The translations under genes were made by a program, and so were the position numbers. A model generated the notes under the pieces. It worked only from the letters and a program-made list of their open reading frames with translations, was not told the DNA's origin and did no database searches. A stretch of 59,045 nt of DNA from Neolewinella litorea (GTDB lineage Bacteria > Bacteroidota > Bacteroidia > Chitinophagales > Saprospiraceae), in the NCBI RefSeq assembly GCF_004803465.1, contig NZ_SRSF01000010.1, positions 1-59,045 on the forward strand, in the 5' to 3' direction. Position 1 is the stretch's first letter. The number at the start of each line of letters is the position of its first letter. Positions 13,183-22,030 of the stretch are shown in pieces.

Positions 13183-14208
13183 TTACCTGGCCAGGAATAC
13201 CAGACCGTTGGGTCGGTTGACCCGCCCGAAGGGCGCCACGCTGAAGTCGGACAGGTCGATGCGGCTGAGGTGGTCGTCCATCGCATTGCTCACGAGGGCG
13301 TACCGGCCGTCGGGGGTCATCTGTACGTTGATCGGTGCCCGTCCGCATGCAAGCCGGTGTAGGACCTCCCCGGTAGCGGCGTCAATCACCAAAACCACGT
13401 TGTCGAAGGGGGCCGGCGCGAAGATCAGGGATTCGTCGGGGCTGAGGGTGGAATACAGGATCTGCCCTACCCCCAGGTCGCTGAAGTGCCGCTCGACGGA
13501 CAGCGCGGCGGTGTCGATGACGAACAGCTCGTCGCGGCAGCTCACCAGCAACTTGCGGTCGCGGTCCAGCGGAGCTACGCCCCGCACCGGGGTGGGCGTC
13601 GCAAAGTGGCCGGTTGAATCGCCGGTGGTGGCCGACAGCCGGTACAGTCCGCCTGCCCCGGCTTGCAGGTACACCGTCTGTCCGTCGGGCGAGAAGGTGA
13701 AATTGTGGTTGCCCGTCGGCAGGGGAAATGACCGCACGATGCGCCCGCCCAGTGTATCGTACACGAGCATCGAGTCGCCGTATTCCACGTTGACGTACAG
13801 TTCGTTCGGGTGCCCGGGTCGCAGCCGGATGCCGTGCGGGCCGCGGCTGGTATCCACCGCCCCCGGCCGGTAGGTGGGCCACAGACCGGCTGCCGAAAAC
13901 CCTTCCACGTCGATCACCGATACGGTAGTGCCGGGCGTCCCGATGGTGTAGTCGTAGTCCTCCACCCCGAAGTTGGATACGTAGGCCCGCCGCTGTGCCG
14001 GGTCCAGGGCAATCTCGTGGGGATTATAGCCCACCCGCACGCTGTCGAGCACCCGCCCCGCCGTGTCCAGCAGTTTGACCTGACCGCTGCCCTGCTCCAC
14101 GACGAGCACCCGCCAGTCCGCGCCGCCCGCCGCAGGCACGACCACGTTCGTGCGGCAGGCCACGACCATCAGCAGGAAATACAGCAGGTGAAGGGGGGCA
14201 AGACGCAT
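13183..14208 (-). CDS. YVTN-type beta-propeller lipoprotein, 341 aa
   Basis: From Met at 14208 the protein begins MRLAPLHLLYFLLMVVAC, a lipoprotein signal with cysteine 18. An upstream in-frame Met at 14262 would place an unlikely 18-residue polar extension in front of it. The mature part contains repeated blades of the 40-residue YVTN type: LLDTAGRVLDSVRVGYNPHEIALDPAQRRAYVSN, YDTLGGRIVRSFPLPTGNHNFTFSPDGQTVYL and VIDAATGEVLHRLACGRAPINVQMTPDGRYALVSN in shortened form. Such seven-bladed propellers bind ligands or proteins in the periplasm or at the cell surface. No enzymatic residues are apparent. Confidence 0.85.
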   Translation of the reverse strand: MRLAPLHLLYFLLMVVACRTNVVVPAAGGADWRVLVVEQGSGQVKLLDTAGRVLDSVRVGYNPHEIALDPAQRRAYVSNFGVEDYDYTIGTPGTTVSVIDVEGFSAAGLWPTYRPGAVDTSRGPHGIRLRPGHPNELYVNVEYGDSMLVYDTLGGRIVRSFPLPTGNHNFTFSPDGQTVYLQAGAGGLYRLSATTGDSTGHFATPTPVRGVAPLDRDRKLLVSCRDELFVIDTAALSVERHFSDLGVGQILYSTLSPDESLIFAPAPFDNVVLVIDAATGEVLHRLACGRAPINVQMTPDGRYALVSNAMDDHLSRIDLSDFSVAPFGRVNRPNGLVFLAR

Positions 14209-14426
14209 AACGGACCATTGTACCCGGAAGATAACGGCTTTTGCCCTGCGGTTTTCACCCATTCCGCGGGCCGCGATAGCTTAGCCCCGAAACCACAATA
14301 CCCGGCGGCTAGCCGGTCGGTCCGGTACCTGCGCTCCGCCGCCCGCCCTTGTGCCTCAGCCCTCACGGACCGACCGGTCCCCGGTAAGCAAAGGTTGCCC
14401 CGCCTCGCCGCACTCTCAAGGGGCCG

Positions 14427-15170
14427 TTACCGCCGTATGAAGCGGTACAGGTAGGGGGCCCGGTGTGATCCGCCGGAGTATTTCTTTTCCAGGCGTTCCA
14501 GCACGTTCAGGTCCAGGATTTTCTTCTGGAAGTTGTTGCGCGCGAAGGGGCGGTCGTATACGGCTTCGTATAGGTAGCGCAGGTCCTTCATGGTAAATTT
14601 CTCCGGCAGCAGGTTGTAGCCGATCAGCTTTTCATCGAGGTAGCGCTGCAGGGTGCGGCGGGCGTGGGCCACGATGTCGTTGTGGTCCATGATCATGGGC
14701 GGCAGCTCGTTGACCGGGTACCAATCGACCGAGGCGTCGATCTCGGTGCGGGCGGGCATCACCTTGCGCATGTCCACCAGGGCGTAGTAGCCGATGGACA
14801 CAAAGCGGCCCGCGAGCCAGTCTGCGTTGGCCCTTATCCACTCGGCGCCCTTCGGACCGTCCGCGGGCAGGGCGGCCAGGTGCTCGATCAGGTAGCGGTT
14901 GGTGCGCTCGGCCGCGCCGAAGACGCGGAATTGCTCCAGGTAAATGTTCGTAATGCCCGTGCGGGTCTCCAAGATGCGACGGGCGGCCGCGTCGATATCT
15001 TCCTCCTGGCGGATGAAGCCGCCAGGGAGGGCCCAGAAGTCGCCCTCGAACACCAGTTTGGGCACCAACGCGAAGAGCTTCCCGTCGCGGTAACCAAAGA
15101 TCACGCAGTCGATAGAGAGCTGGCGGAGGTAGTCTTCGGCGGGCGGCAAGGGGCGTGCGGAATCGGGCAT
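14427..15170 (-). CDS. NrtR/AraR-type transcriptional regulator with degenerate Nudix domain, 247 aa
   Basis: An N-terminal Nudix fold (LSIDCVIFGYRDGKLFALVPK) is followed by a C-terminal winged-helix region (LLPEKFTMKDLRYLYEAVYD then NNFQKKILDLNVLERL). This combination is the NrtR family of regulators, in which the Nudix domain senses a sugar-phosphate or nucleotide. The Nudix box GGFIRQEEDIDAAARRILET has lost the catalytic RE and EE residues (RI and ET), so it should be non-enzymatic. It is a paralogue of the AraR-like protein at 22031-22717. No operator of the AraR type was found beside it, and its target is unknown. The start could also be 15203. Confidence 0.85.
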   Translation of the reverse strand: MPDSARPLPPAEDYLRQLSIDCVIFGYRDGKLFALVPKLVFEGDFWALPGGFIRQEEDIDAAARRILETRTGITNIYLEQFRVFGAAERTNRYLIEHLAALPADGPKGAEWIRANADWLAGRFVSIGYYALVDMRKVMPARTEIDASVDWYPVNELPPMIMDHNDIVAHARRTLQRYLDEKLIGYNLLPEKFTMKDLRYLYEAVYDRPFARNNFQKKILDLNVLERLEKKYSGGSHRAPYLYRFIRR

Positions 15171-15253
15171 GGAAGGAATCGGAGGGCGTGATTTACCCCA
15201 CAAGGTGCCAATTTTCCCGCAGCGGCGGCGGCTAGGGATAGGGGCACAAAAAA

Positions 15254-15283
15254 ACGCAGGCCCGTACGGATACGGGCCTGCGT
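15254..15283 (-). terminator. Rho-independent terminator of the 15314-15754 gene
   Basis: A 13-bp perfect stem, ACGCAGGCCCGTA (15254-15266) with its complement at 15271-15283, has a 4-base loop. On the minus strand it is followed by seven T residues, and it lies 31 bp past the stop codon. Confidence 0.92.
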
Positions 15284-15313
15284 CGGTAATTGGGAGGTCT
15301 GAGCCTGGTCGGC

Positions 15314-15754
15314 TTACTGCTTTTCAGCGGCCAGCACCTGCTGGGCCTGGCTGGAAAGGGTTTCGATCTCGGTGCGGTCGGTTACCTCACCAGCACGTAC
15401 GCCGTCGGTAAGGTCCTCAAGCTGCTGGATGATGGTCTTCAGCTGCTGCTGAGCATCACCCTGCAGGTTAACGGCTTCGGTTTCCAGCGAAGAGATACCT
15501 TCCTGCATGTGGTCAGCGGCAACGGCGAATTGCGACTGGTCGAATGCATCAAGTGCCATCTCGAAGTGGGTGGTGAAGGCGGTTTCCTCTTCCGCCATGG
15601 TGGTGGCGTCGTCCATTTCCACGGGTTCGGCGGCTACCTCCATTCCGGGGGTGGGGGCCTGCTCGGTACCGTCGACGGTTTCGGGGTTGGTGGTGGAATC
15701 GCTGCAGTTAAACATGGCCAGACCAAGGAGGCCGGCGGTCAAAATGTGTTTCAT
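15314..15754 (-). CDS. Small acidic lipoprotein of unknown function, 146 aa
   Basis: MKHILTAGLLGLAMFNC is a lipoprotein signal with cysteine 17. A low-complexity linker rich in Glu, Thr, Pro and Ala follows (about 18-60), then an all-helical segment rich in Gln, Ala and Leu (HFEMALDAFDQSQFAVAADHMQEGISSLETEAV and onward) that probably forms a helical hairpin or coiled coil. It is probably periplasmic. No family is recognised. It is a single gene with its own strong terminator. Confidence 0.85.
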   Translation of the reverse strand: MKHILTAGLLGLAMFNCSDSTTNPETVDGTEQAPTPGMEVAAEPVEMDDATTMAEEETAFTTHFEMALDAFDQSQFAVAADHMQEGISSLETEAVNLQGDAQQQLKTIIQQLEDLTDGVRAGEVTDRTEIETLSSQAQQVLAAEKQ

Positions 15755-16027
15755 GGTAGTCTGAAAGTTAAATGTAATTACTACCGCCCATCGCCCGCCC
15801 TAACTGGGGAACGCTTGTGGGGTAGTTCATGCTGTAGACAGGGTCACCCGCCCTTGGTCACACTTTTCGGGGGCAAAAATGAAAATATTTTTTCCCGACC
15901 CTCCGTGACCTGCCCCGCCCCGGAGTATTCAATTTACACACTCACCTTCCGCGCTGGTTACCAATGTTTTACACATGAGAGTTGCGTCGGCGCGCGGGTG
16001 CCGCATAAACCGGTAAAAATGCGGGGC

Positions 16028-18427
16028 TCACAGGTCCACCACGTTCTCTCCGCTGCCGAGCGGGGTGGTGTTGCCCTTCCATACGAAAGTGCCGGTAACG
16101 CCGTCCGGCAAGGTAACGGTGGCCCGCGGACTGCCGTCCAGCTCGTAACGGACGGCAATCGTACCCGCCGGGTGTGGCATCTCGCCGCCGATCGACCGGA
16201 TCTCGCCGAGGTGGGGCGCGATGCGTACCGTTTTGAAGTGGGGGGAGGCACTGTCGATGCCCAGCAGGGTGCGGAAGAACTCAACGTTCGGACTGGAGCC
16301 CCAGGCGTGGCAGTCCGACCGCGCGCCGGCCACGTCGGAATCTTCGGCCCAGGTCGTGAGGCCCAGGTCGAGGTTGGTGCGCCATACGTCCAGCCAGTTG
16401 AGGTAGTCGTCGCCGAGCCCGGCCCGCACCAGGGCCCGGTGCAGGTAGTAGCGGAAGTAGATCGAGGCGGGGGCAAGACCCTCCCCCACCCGCAGGCGGT
16501 TGGCCAGGGCGGTCAGTTCCGCTTCGGGCACGATGCCCGCCAGGATGGCGAGGGCGTTCGCGTGCTGGGAAAAGGAATCGTGATCGGGCGTGTCGGCGTA
16601 GAGTTGGCGCCCCGGGCTCCAATATTTCCGCTGGATGGTAGCAGCCAGCTGATCGGCGCGGGCGCGGTACTGCTCCGCGAAGGCCGCCATGCCCAGTTCC
16701 CGCTCCAGGGCTTCGGCGTTCTGGTAGGCCAGCAGCAACTGCAGATCGAGGATGGCCGACCGGCCGGTGCTGTCCATAGGCGGAATACCGCGGGGCCACT
16801 CGTTCACCCAGTCGGTGAAGGACCAGTTGGGTAAGTCTACCAGGGAACCGTCGGCGGCCTGGAAGTCGGCGAAGTAGTCCAGGACCTGCCGTGCCCCGAA
16901 GAGCTTATCCTGCACGAATGCCCGGTCGCTGCCGTACATCATATAATCGCGCAGCATCCCGATGTACCAGAGCGAGAAGGGGGCGATGATCTGTTTGATG
17001 TTCGTCGGGTACCGACTCAGCGTGATGCCCTCCGGCTGGCGGGAGTAGTTGATGAGGTTCAGGGCATTTTTGACCAGGCGGTCGTCGCCCGTATTGTACA
17101 GGGTGACCATGGCCTGGATGCGGGTATCGCCGATGTACTGCAGCTGCTCCCAGTATGGGCAGTCCATATACGTATCCATCGCGCACAACCGGGCGGTGCG
17201 CCAGCCCACGGCCACCATGGTGTCCATCTCGGGCCGGGAGCTTTCGAGTCGCGAGCGTAGCTCGAAGGGAAAGCCAACCGCCACGGCGGCTACGTCCTCC
17301 ACCGTCAGGGGATCCTCCGCTGTAGTGATCTCCAGTTGCACGTAACGGTAGGTGCGGTAGGAAAGCGGGGTGAAGCTTTGTTGCGGGGATCCGTCGGTGA
17401 AGATGCTGTCCTGCCGCCCCAGGATGACCTTCCCCGCCACTTCGTCTCGATTATTCTTGGTACGCAGGTCCGCTTCGTAGAGGGCCTCGGCGTAGGTGAG
17501 GACCACCCGCCCCCCGGCCCCGCCGCTGAAGGTGAAGGTGGGAAAGGCGTTGGTGAGGTAGGACTGGTCCAGCAGGATCGTAGCGGTGGTGCGGGCGGCG
17601 ACGAGCAGGCGCGCCGACCCACGCGGAAAGCCGTCGGGCGGTATGACGCCCTCGGCCCGTCTTACGGCAGCAAAGCGTTCCGGCGTCCGGCCCATGGGCG
17701 GTACCAGCGACGGCACGAGCCGCCAGGGCTGTCGCGCATCCATGCCCACGGAGTTTCGGGGTACGCCCCGGGAGATGGCCCGGGCAGCCCGCCATTCCGG
17801 CCCGGTGGCCGGTGCCGTTGGCCAGTCTTTCACCCGGCCTGCCATATCGACGCGGTCGCCCGGCCCGGCTACGTAGTATCCGTACATCCCGATCATGTCG
17901 GGCCGGGGGCCGTACACGCTTACCGGTACCGGTTGGTAGCCGGGGTCCTGCCGATACCGCCAGCTCGTATCCGTGTTGATGGCGGCGGTCTCGGGCGTCG
18001 CCCCCTGGACGATCAGGCCGGTCATGAAGGTGATCTGCGCCTCCTGGCGGTAGGCTCCCGCGTTCCAGACCCGCGCCGTCACGGTATTGCGTCCGGCGGT
18101 GAGGAAGGGGGCCAGGTCGAGGCGGTCGTAGTTCCAGTGGTCGAGGTCGCCCTTCGCGGGGCCCCGGGCGGCAAACTCGCCGTTGACGTACAGCTCGTAC
18201 TGGTTATCGGCCGAAATGTGAACGGGGAAGGTGTCCACCCCGCCGGGCAGCTCGATATCCTTGCGGAAGAGGTATACACCGTAGGCCTCCGGGTCTCCGT
18301 CGGAAGCCGTGATCCACTCGGCCGGCCAGGGTTGGTTCAGGAAGCGGGGGGCGACGTCCTGGGCCACACTTCGCTGGGTCGCCAGCAGGAAGCAAAGCGA
18401 TAATAGGGAGAGAAAAAGTCTGCGCAT
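16028..18427 (-). CDS. Alpha-L-rhamnosidase, GH78 family, 799 aa
   Basis: The signal peptide MRRLFLSLLSLCFLLATQRSVAQ is cleaved near AQ. The N-terminal beta-domains (YGVYLFRKDIELPGG, ISADNQYELYVNGEFAARGP) are followed by the (alpha/alpha)6 catalytic domain with its hallmark MDCPYWEQLQYIGDTR motif near residue 425. Further family blocks are LPNWSFTDWVN and WYIGMLRDYMMYG. GH78 enzymes release terminal alpha-L-rhamnose from pectin or glycosides by an inverting mechanism with acidic residues; the acids in DCP.WEQ and near WAEDSDV are candidates. It acts in the periplasm or outside the cell. It lies 42 bp downstream of the cytochrome gene, in the same direction. Some GH78-like family members are uncharacterised, so the sugar specificity is inferred. 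Confidence 0.88.
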   Translation of the reverse strand: MRRLFLSLLSLCFLLATQRSVAQDVAPRFLNQPWPAEWITASDGDPEAYGVYLFRKDIELPGGVDTFPVHISADNQYELYVNGEFAARGPAKGDLDHWNYDRLDLAPFLTAGRNTVTARVWNAGAYRQEAQITFMTGLIVQGATPETAAINTDTSWRYRQDPGYQPVPVSVYGPRPDMIGMYGYYVAGPGDRVDMAGRVKDWPTAPATGPEWRAARAISRGVPRNSVGMDARQPWRLVPSLVPPMGRTPERFAAVRRAEGVIPPDGFPRGSARLLVAARTTATILLDQSYLTNAFPTFTFSGGAGGRVVLTYAEALYEADLRTKNNRDEVAGKVILGRQDSIFTDGSPQQSFTPLSYRTYRYVQLEITTAEDPLTVEDVAAVAVGFPFELRSRLESSRPEMDTMVAVGWRTARLCAMDTYMDCPYWEQLQYIGDTRIQAMVTLYNTGDDRLVKNALNLINYSRQPEGITLSRYPTNIKQIIAPFSLWYIGMLRDYMMYGSDRAFVQDKLFGARQVLDYFADFQAADGSLVDLPNWSFTDWVNEWPRGIPPMDSTGRSAILDLQLLLAYQNAEALERELGMAAFAEQYRARADQLAATIQRKYWSPGRQLYADTPDHDSFSQHANALAILAGIVPEAELTALANRLRVGEGLAPASIYFRYYLHRALVRAGLGDDYLNWLDVWRTNLDLGLTTWAEDSDVAGARSDCHAWGSSPNVEFFRTLLGIDSASPHFKTVRIAPHLGEIRSIGGEMPHPAGTIAVRYELDGSPRATVTLPDGVTGTFVWKGNTTPLGSGENVVDL

Positions 18428-18469
18428 CGGGTCGGCGGATTGTCTGCTACAATGTAACCCGACGCGGTC

Positions 18470-19483
18470 TTACTCGGTGGTGAACCGGGAGTTGTCTTTC
18501 TGCTCCATGCCCGCAACCCGGAAGGGTTCGATTCGGGAATCCACCGGCGTCAGCGTCTGCAGGTAGGCGTAGATGGCGCGCAGGTCGCGCTCTTCCATGC
18601 CGGAGAACATCACCCACGGCATGATGGTCTGGGGGTCGTTGGGGCCCATTTCGGGAGACACGTAGCTGGAATCCTGGTACTGCTTGAAGCGGGCCACGAA
18701 CTGATCCTCCGTCCAGTTGCCGATCCCGCTGGCGTGGGGGGTGATGTTGGCGGAGGTCACCAGGCGGTTATTGGGCAGGGGAAACTCCATGCCCCCGGCG
18801 TAGGCTTCGCCCACGATCTTGCCCTGTTCCTGCTTGGTGTGGCATTCGGTGCAGGCGGCGATCGTCACCAGGTACTCTCCATACGCCACGCGGTCGGCCG
18901 GATCGGGCCGGGTGGTGAACTGCGGCTCGGCCGGCAGGGTATTGATGATCAGGTTCATGGGGAAATCCGCACGCGAAGGTTCCGTGGCGTGCTCGATGGC
19001 CGGCAGGGTCCGTATGTAGGCAATTACCGAGAGGATGTCTTCCTTGTCCGCCCGGCCGAAGGCCGGATAGGGCATGATGGGAAAGAGGGCACGGCCGTCC
19101 TTCCCCACCCCGGAGGTCATGGCGCGGAAGATTTCCCCGTCCGTCCAGTCGCCCAGGTTCGCCGGCGTGATGTTGCTGGCCACGAAGCGGCCGGGAAAGC
19201 CCATTTCCTGACCGAAGACCTCGCCGCCCTGGCCCAGGGAATGTTCAACGACGGGCCCGGAGAACTGCGACCAGTCGCGCTCCGAGTGGCAGTCGGTGCA
19301 CGACATGACGTGGTTGGCCAAATACTTGCCCCGGGCAATGCGCTCCGGGGTGCGCTCGACGGTGAGGTCCGGGGCGGGGCCGACTTTGGGGAGGGCGGTC
19401 TTCACGTAAATGATGCCGGCGGCGGCGATCAGCAGGAGGACGGCCACCAGGGCCGCCCCGATCATCAGGATCTTTTTCGACAT
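18470..19483 (-). CDS. Membrane-anchored diheme cytochrome c, 337 aa
   Basis: An N-terminal membrane helix (residues 5-27) anchors the protein facing the periplasm. Two heme c motifs are present: CTDCH (about residue 62) and CTECH (about residue 211). Each is followed by a distal region with candidate Met ligands (FPIMPYPAFGRADKEDILSVIAYIRTL and IMPWVMFSGMEERDLRAIYAYLQTL). This two-domain layout is that of diheme cytochromes that accept electrons from periplasmic dehydrogenases. The partner dehydrogenase is not adjacent. The upstream neighbour is a DUF819 membrane protein. Confidence 0.92.
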   Translation of the reverse strand: MSKKILMIGAALVAVLLLIAAAGIIYVKTALPKVGPAPDLTVERTPERIARGKYLANHVMSCTDCHSERDWSQFSGPVVEHSLGQGGEVFGQEMGFPGRFVASNITPANLGDWTDGEIFRAMTSGVGKDGRALFPIMPYPAFGRADKEDILSVIAYIRTLPAIEHATEPSRADFPMNLIINTLPAEPQFTTRPDPADRVAYGEYLVTIAACTECHTKQEQGKIVGEAYAGGMEFPLPNNRLVTSANITPHASGIGNWTEDQFVARFKQYQDSSYVSPEMGPNDPQTIMPWVMFSGMEERDLRAIYAYLQTLTPVDSRIEPFRVAGMEQKDNSRFTTE

Positions 19484-19648
19484 AGTGTGTTGAGTGTGCG
19501 TGAAAATTTAAAACCAGTCGCGCGCTGGATTCCGGGCGCGTGTCCCTTCGGGTCGCAGGTGAGCAAAGGATCGCGGCTTCTTGGGGGGTGGGGCTCCCGC
19601 AAATTAGGGGTTTGCCAATACAGAATCAAGGGGTGCCGATACCGACCA

Positions 19649-20773
19649 CTACACCACCCACCACTCGAACAGGTAGATCGTGAGCAGCCCCCACACCGTG
19701 CCGGTAGCCATGCTCAGGATCGCTAGCAGTACGGCGTGGGGCATCCAGCGCTTCTCATAGGCGGCGGTCACCGCGGGTGCCGTGGCTATCCCGCCCACGT
19801 TGGCCATGCTGGCGATGGGCACCCAGGCCGCGTTCACGTTCAGGGCCCGGGCCACGAGCAACATGAAGGCGAAGTGGCTGATCAGCCAGACGAGCAGAAA
19901 AGCGAGCAGTTCCCCCTCAAAGCGCACCAGGTCGAAGCGCAGTCGTAGTCCGAGCACAGCCATCACTACCAGGATCATCACCGCCCCGAGCCGCAGGGCG
20001 AAGGTCTGGTTCCACGTCCTCAGCAGGTTGCTCAGCAGCAGGCCTACCGCGGAAAGGACCAGGATACGGGCGACAAACGCATCCACCAGGTAATCGATCG
20101 CCAGGACGCTGAATAACAGAAGACCCAGGCAGACCAGCGGGTGCAGGGGTACCCCATCTCGCGGGGGCAGGGGCGCGGGCATGGCGTCGTCCGTGATGCC
20201 CAGCCGGGCGTTCAGGCGGTCGCTTCTCTTGATCCCCTGGAACATCAGGATGGTCCAGATATTGACCAGGATGTTGTCGATGACGAGGATCGACAGAAAG
20301 ATGTGCTCCGGACAGTCCACCACTTCCTTCAGCACCAGCTGACTGGTGCTGCCGCCGATCCAGCTGCCCACGATGGGCGGAATGCCCTTCCAGTAGGCGG
20401 CCTCCACCAGGGTTTCGGTCACGAAATGCGTACCGGCGAGGGCCATCGCCAGGACGACGGGAAAGACCGCGATCCACCACGATCCGGCCACGAATACCGC
20501 CAGCGGCTTCCAGCCGATGGAACCGAGCTGCCCTACCGACAGACTGCTCATCACCGCCACGATGGCCAGGGGAATGAAGTACGACCGGCTGTAGCCGTGA
20601 ATGGCGTGGTCGGAAAAATCCGCGCCCAACAGCGCGGAAAGGCCGGCCGGCAGCAGGTAGGCCAGCAGAATGGCCGGCACCCAGGCGAACAGTTTACGCA
20701 GCCAGGGGGTGTCCCACCGGTCAAGGAAGTACGTAAGTACCACGGTAAAGCCGGTGATCAGCCAGGGAGTCAT
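19649..20773 (-). CDS. DUF819 family integral membrane protein, 374 aa
   Basis: The gene encodes about 10-11 hydrophobic helices (for example TPWLITGFTVVLTYFL and PLAIVAVMSSLSVGQLG). Family-specific motifs include GSWIGGSTSQLVLKEVVDCP and the C-terminal ASMANVGGIATAPAVTAAYEKRWMPHAVLLAIL. The N-in/G-rich segments resemble transporter re-entrant loops. DUF819 proteins are thought to be transporters, but their substrate is not established. A longer in-frame extension exists upstream (to 21511), but it overlaps the sialidase-like gene and is not coding. The start is an ATG at 20773. Confidence 0.87.
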   Translation of the reverse strand: MTPWLITGFTVVLTYFLDRWDTPWLRKLFAWVPAILLAYLLPAGLSALLGADFSDHAIHGYSRSYFIPLAIVAVMSSLSVGQLGSIGWKPLAVFVAGSWWIAVFPVVLAMALAGTHFVTETLVEAAYWKGIPPIVGSWIGGSTSQLVLKEVVDCPEHIFLSILVIDNILVNIWTILMFQGIKRSDRLNARLGITDDAMPAPLPPRDGVPLHPLVCLGLLLFSVLAIDYLVDAFVARILVLSAVGLLLSNLLRTWNQTFALRLGAVMILVVMAVLGLRLRFDLVRFEGELLAFLLVWLISHFAFMLLVARALNVNAAWVPIASMANVGGIATAPAVTAAYEKRWMPHAVLLAILSMATGTVWGLLTIYLFEWWVV

Positions 20774-20870
20774 TGCGGCGGGTGACGGGCGGCGGATTAC
20801 CGCCCGGGGAGGTGAAGCTAAGTCCGCCGGTCCGAATAACCGTCCGCACCGAAAGGGAAAGGCACCGTCG

Positions 20871-21911
20871 TCAACGCTCCCCGAGCCGGAAGCTGGCGTG
20901 CCGGATGGTCCGCCGGTCGTAGGTATAGACCACGTGGACGGTCCCGTCCGCCGCCTGGATGATGGCTGGGTAGCTGTATTCTCCCTCCGCGTGGCGTTCG
21001 AGGTCGAAGAGCGACTGCCAGGATAGTCCGTCGGTGGACCACTCCACGTCCAGCACGCTGCGTCCGTTCCACCAGTTTTCGCCCCGCGGGAGGGGATTGT
21101 TGACGAGCAGGAATTTGCCGGAAGCGAGGGTAACGGCATCGACGCCGGAGTTTGAATTGGGGACGGCCAGGGTGTCCGCCGCCGTCCAGCTGTTGCCCTT
21201 GTCGTACGACCAGCTGCCCACGAGACGGTCGTGCTTGCTCCGGCAAAGTATCTGCAGGGTATCGCCGCCGTGCTGCAGGAAGGTGGGCTGGATGATCTCG
21301 AACTCCCGCGGGTTCGGTACGGGCACCCTTTCCCAGCTTCCCTCCTCTTCCCGGTACCGTTCCAGGTGGACGCGCCAGGCATCGGTACTGGGGCTTTCGG
21401 TGCTGCTGCCGCAGAGCAGCACGCCCGGTTCCGGCTCGATGGGCTTGTTGCGGACGGGCCCGAGGAAGCCGTCCGGCAGGTAGCGGGGGGCGCTCCACTG
21501 CACTCCGTCATCGTCCGAGGTCAGCATGGCGCCGAACCATTCCCGGGGGTTCTTCCCAACCTTGTAGAAGAGGTACAGCTTGCCGCTCAGGCTGCGGTAC
21601 AGCACCGGATTCCAGCACGGCAGGGTGTCGCCATCGGTGACCAGGGGAGCTAACAGTTGCCGGGGGTGCGACCACCGCTCTCCCTCCCGGTGACTGGCGT
21701 AGATGCCGACGTCTTTCGCGCCCTCCCGGCTGCCCCCGAACCAGGCGACGAGCAGTCGATCCGGCCCGAGTTCCACGATGGTAGAAGCGTGGCTGTTCTG
21801 GGTGACGGGCTTTTTGAAGACGTCGGTCAGCACGAGATTACTGTAGGTCGGAGGCTGGGCGGACATAAGGGCAGGCAGCAGCAGGATAAAAAAGAGGAGG
21901 TGCAGGTACAT
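20871..21911 (-). CDS. BNR/Asp-box sialidase-fold exo-glycosidase-like protein, 346 aa
   Basis: A signal peptide MYLHLLFFILLLPALMSAQ is followed by a six-bladed propeller of the BNR_2 (sialidase) superfamily. Visible motifs include SHASTIVELGPDRLLVAWFGGSREGAKDVGIYASHRE, the Asp-box-like SDDDGVQWSAPR, SYDKGNSWTAADT and STDGLSWQSL, and the C-terminal GEYSYPAIIQAADGTVHVVYTYDRRTIRHA. Members without sialic-acid genes nearby often act on other acidic sugars or are uncharacterised. Here the nearest carbohydrate genes are the GH78 rhamnosidase and the arabinan locus, so a plant or algal polysaccharide side chain is plausible. It is secreted to the periplasm. Confidence 0.82.
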   Translation of the reverse strand: MYLHLLFFILLLPALMSAQPPTYSNLVLTDVFKKPVTQNSHASTIVELGPDRLLVAWFGGSREGAKDVGIYASHREGERWSHPRQLLAPLVTDGDTLPCWNPVLYRSLSGKLYLFYKVGKNPREWFGAMLTSDDDGVQWSAPRYLPDGFLGPVRNKPIEPEPGVLLCGSSTESPSTDAWRVHLERYREEEGSWERVPVPNPREFEIIQPTFLQHGGDTLQILCRSKHDRLVGSWSYDKGNSWTAADTLAVPNSNSGVDAVTLASGKFLLVNNPLPRGENWWNGRSVLDVEWSTDGLSWQSLFDLERHAEGEYSYPAIIQAADGTVHVVYTYDRRTIRHASFRLGER

Positions 21912-22030
21912 GGAGCGCAGAAATTATACGCGTATCACGGGTCGCGGCCAGGGGCCAGGACAGCGGGTGGCTGACCACCGCCCCGTAATCGTGAAGCTAA
22001 GCTCCCTGCGGCAAATGCCCTGTGTCGGCC

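Noticed and set aside
15927..15945. A third-type AraR operator (TTCAATTTACACAC) upstream of the small lipoprotein gene
   Set aside because: It shares only one half-site; the other half lacks the TACA symmetry, and no promoter element of the right spacing was seen.
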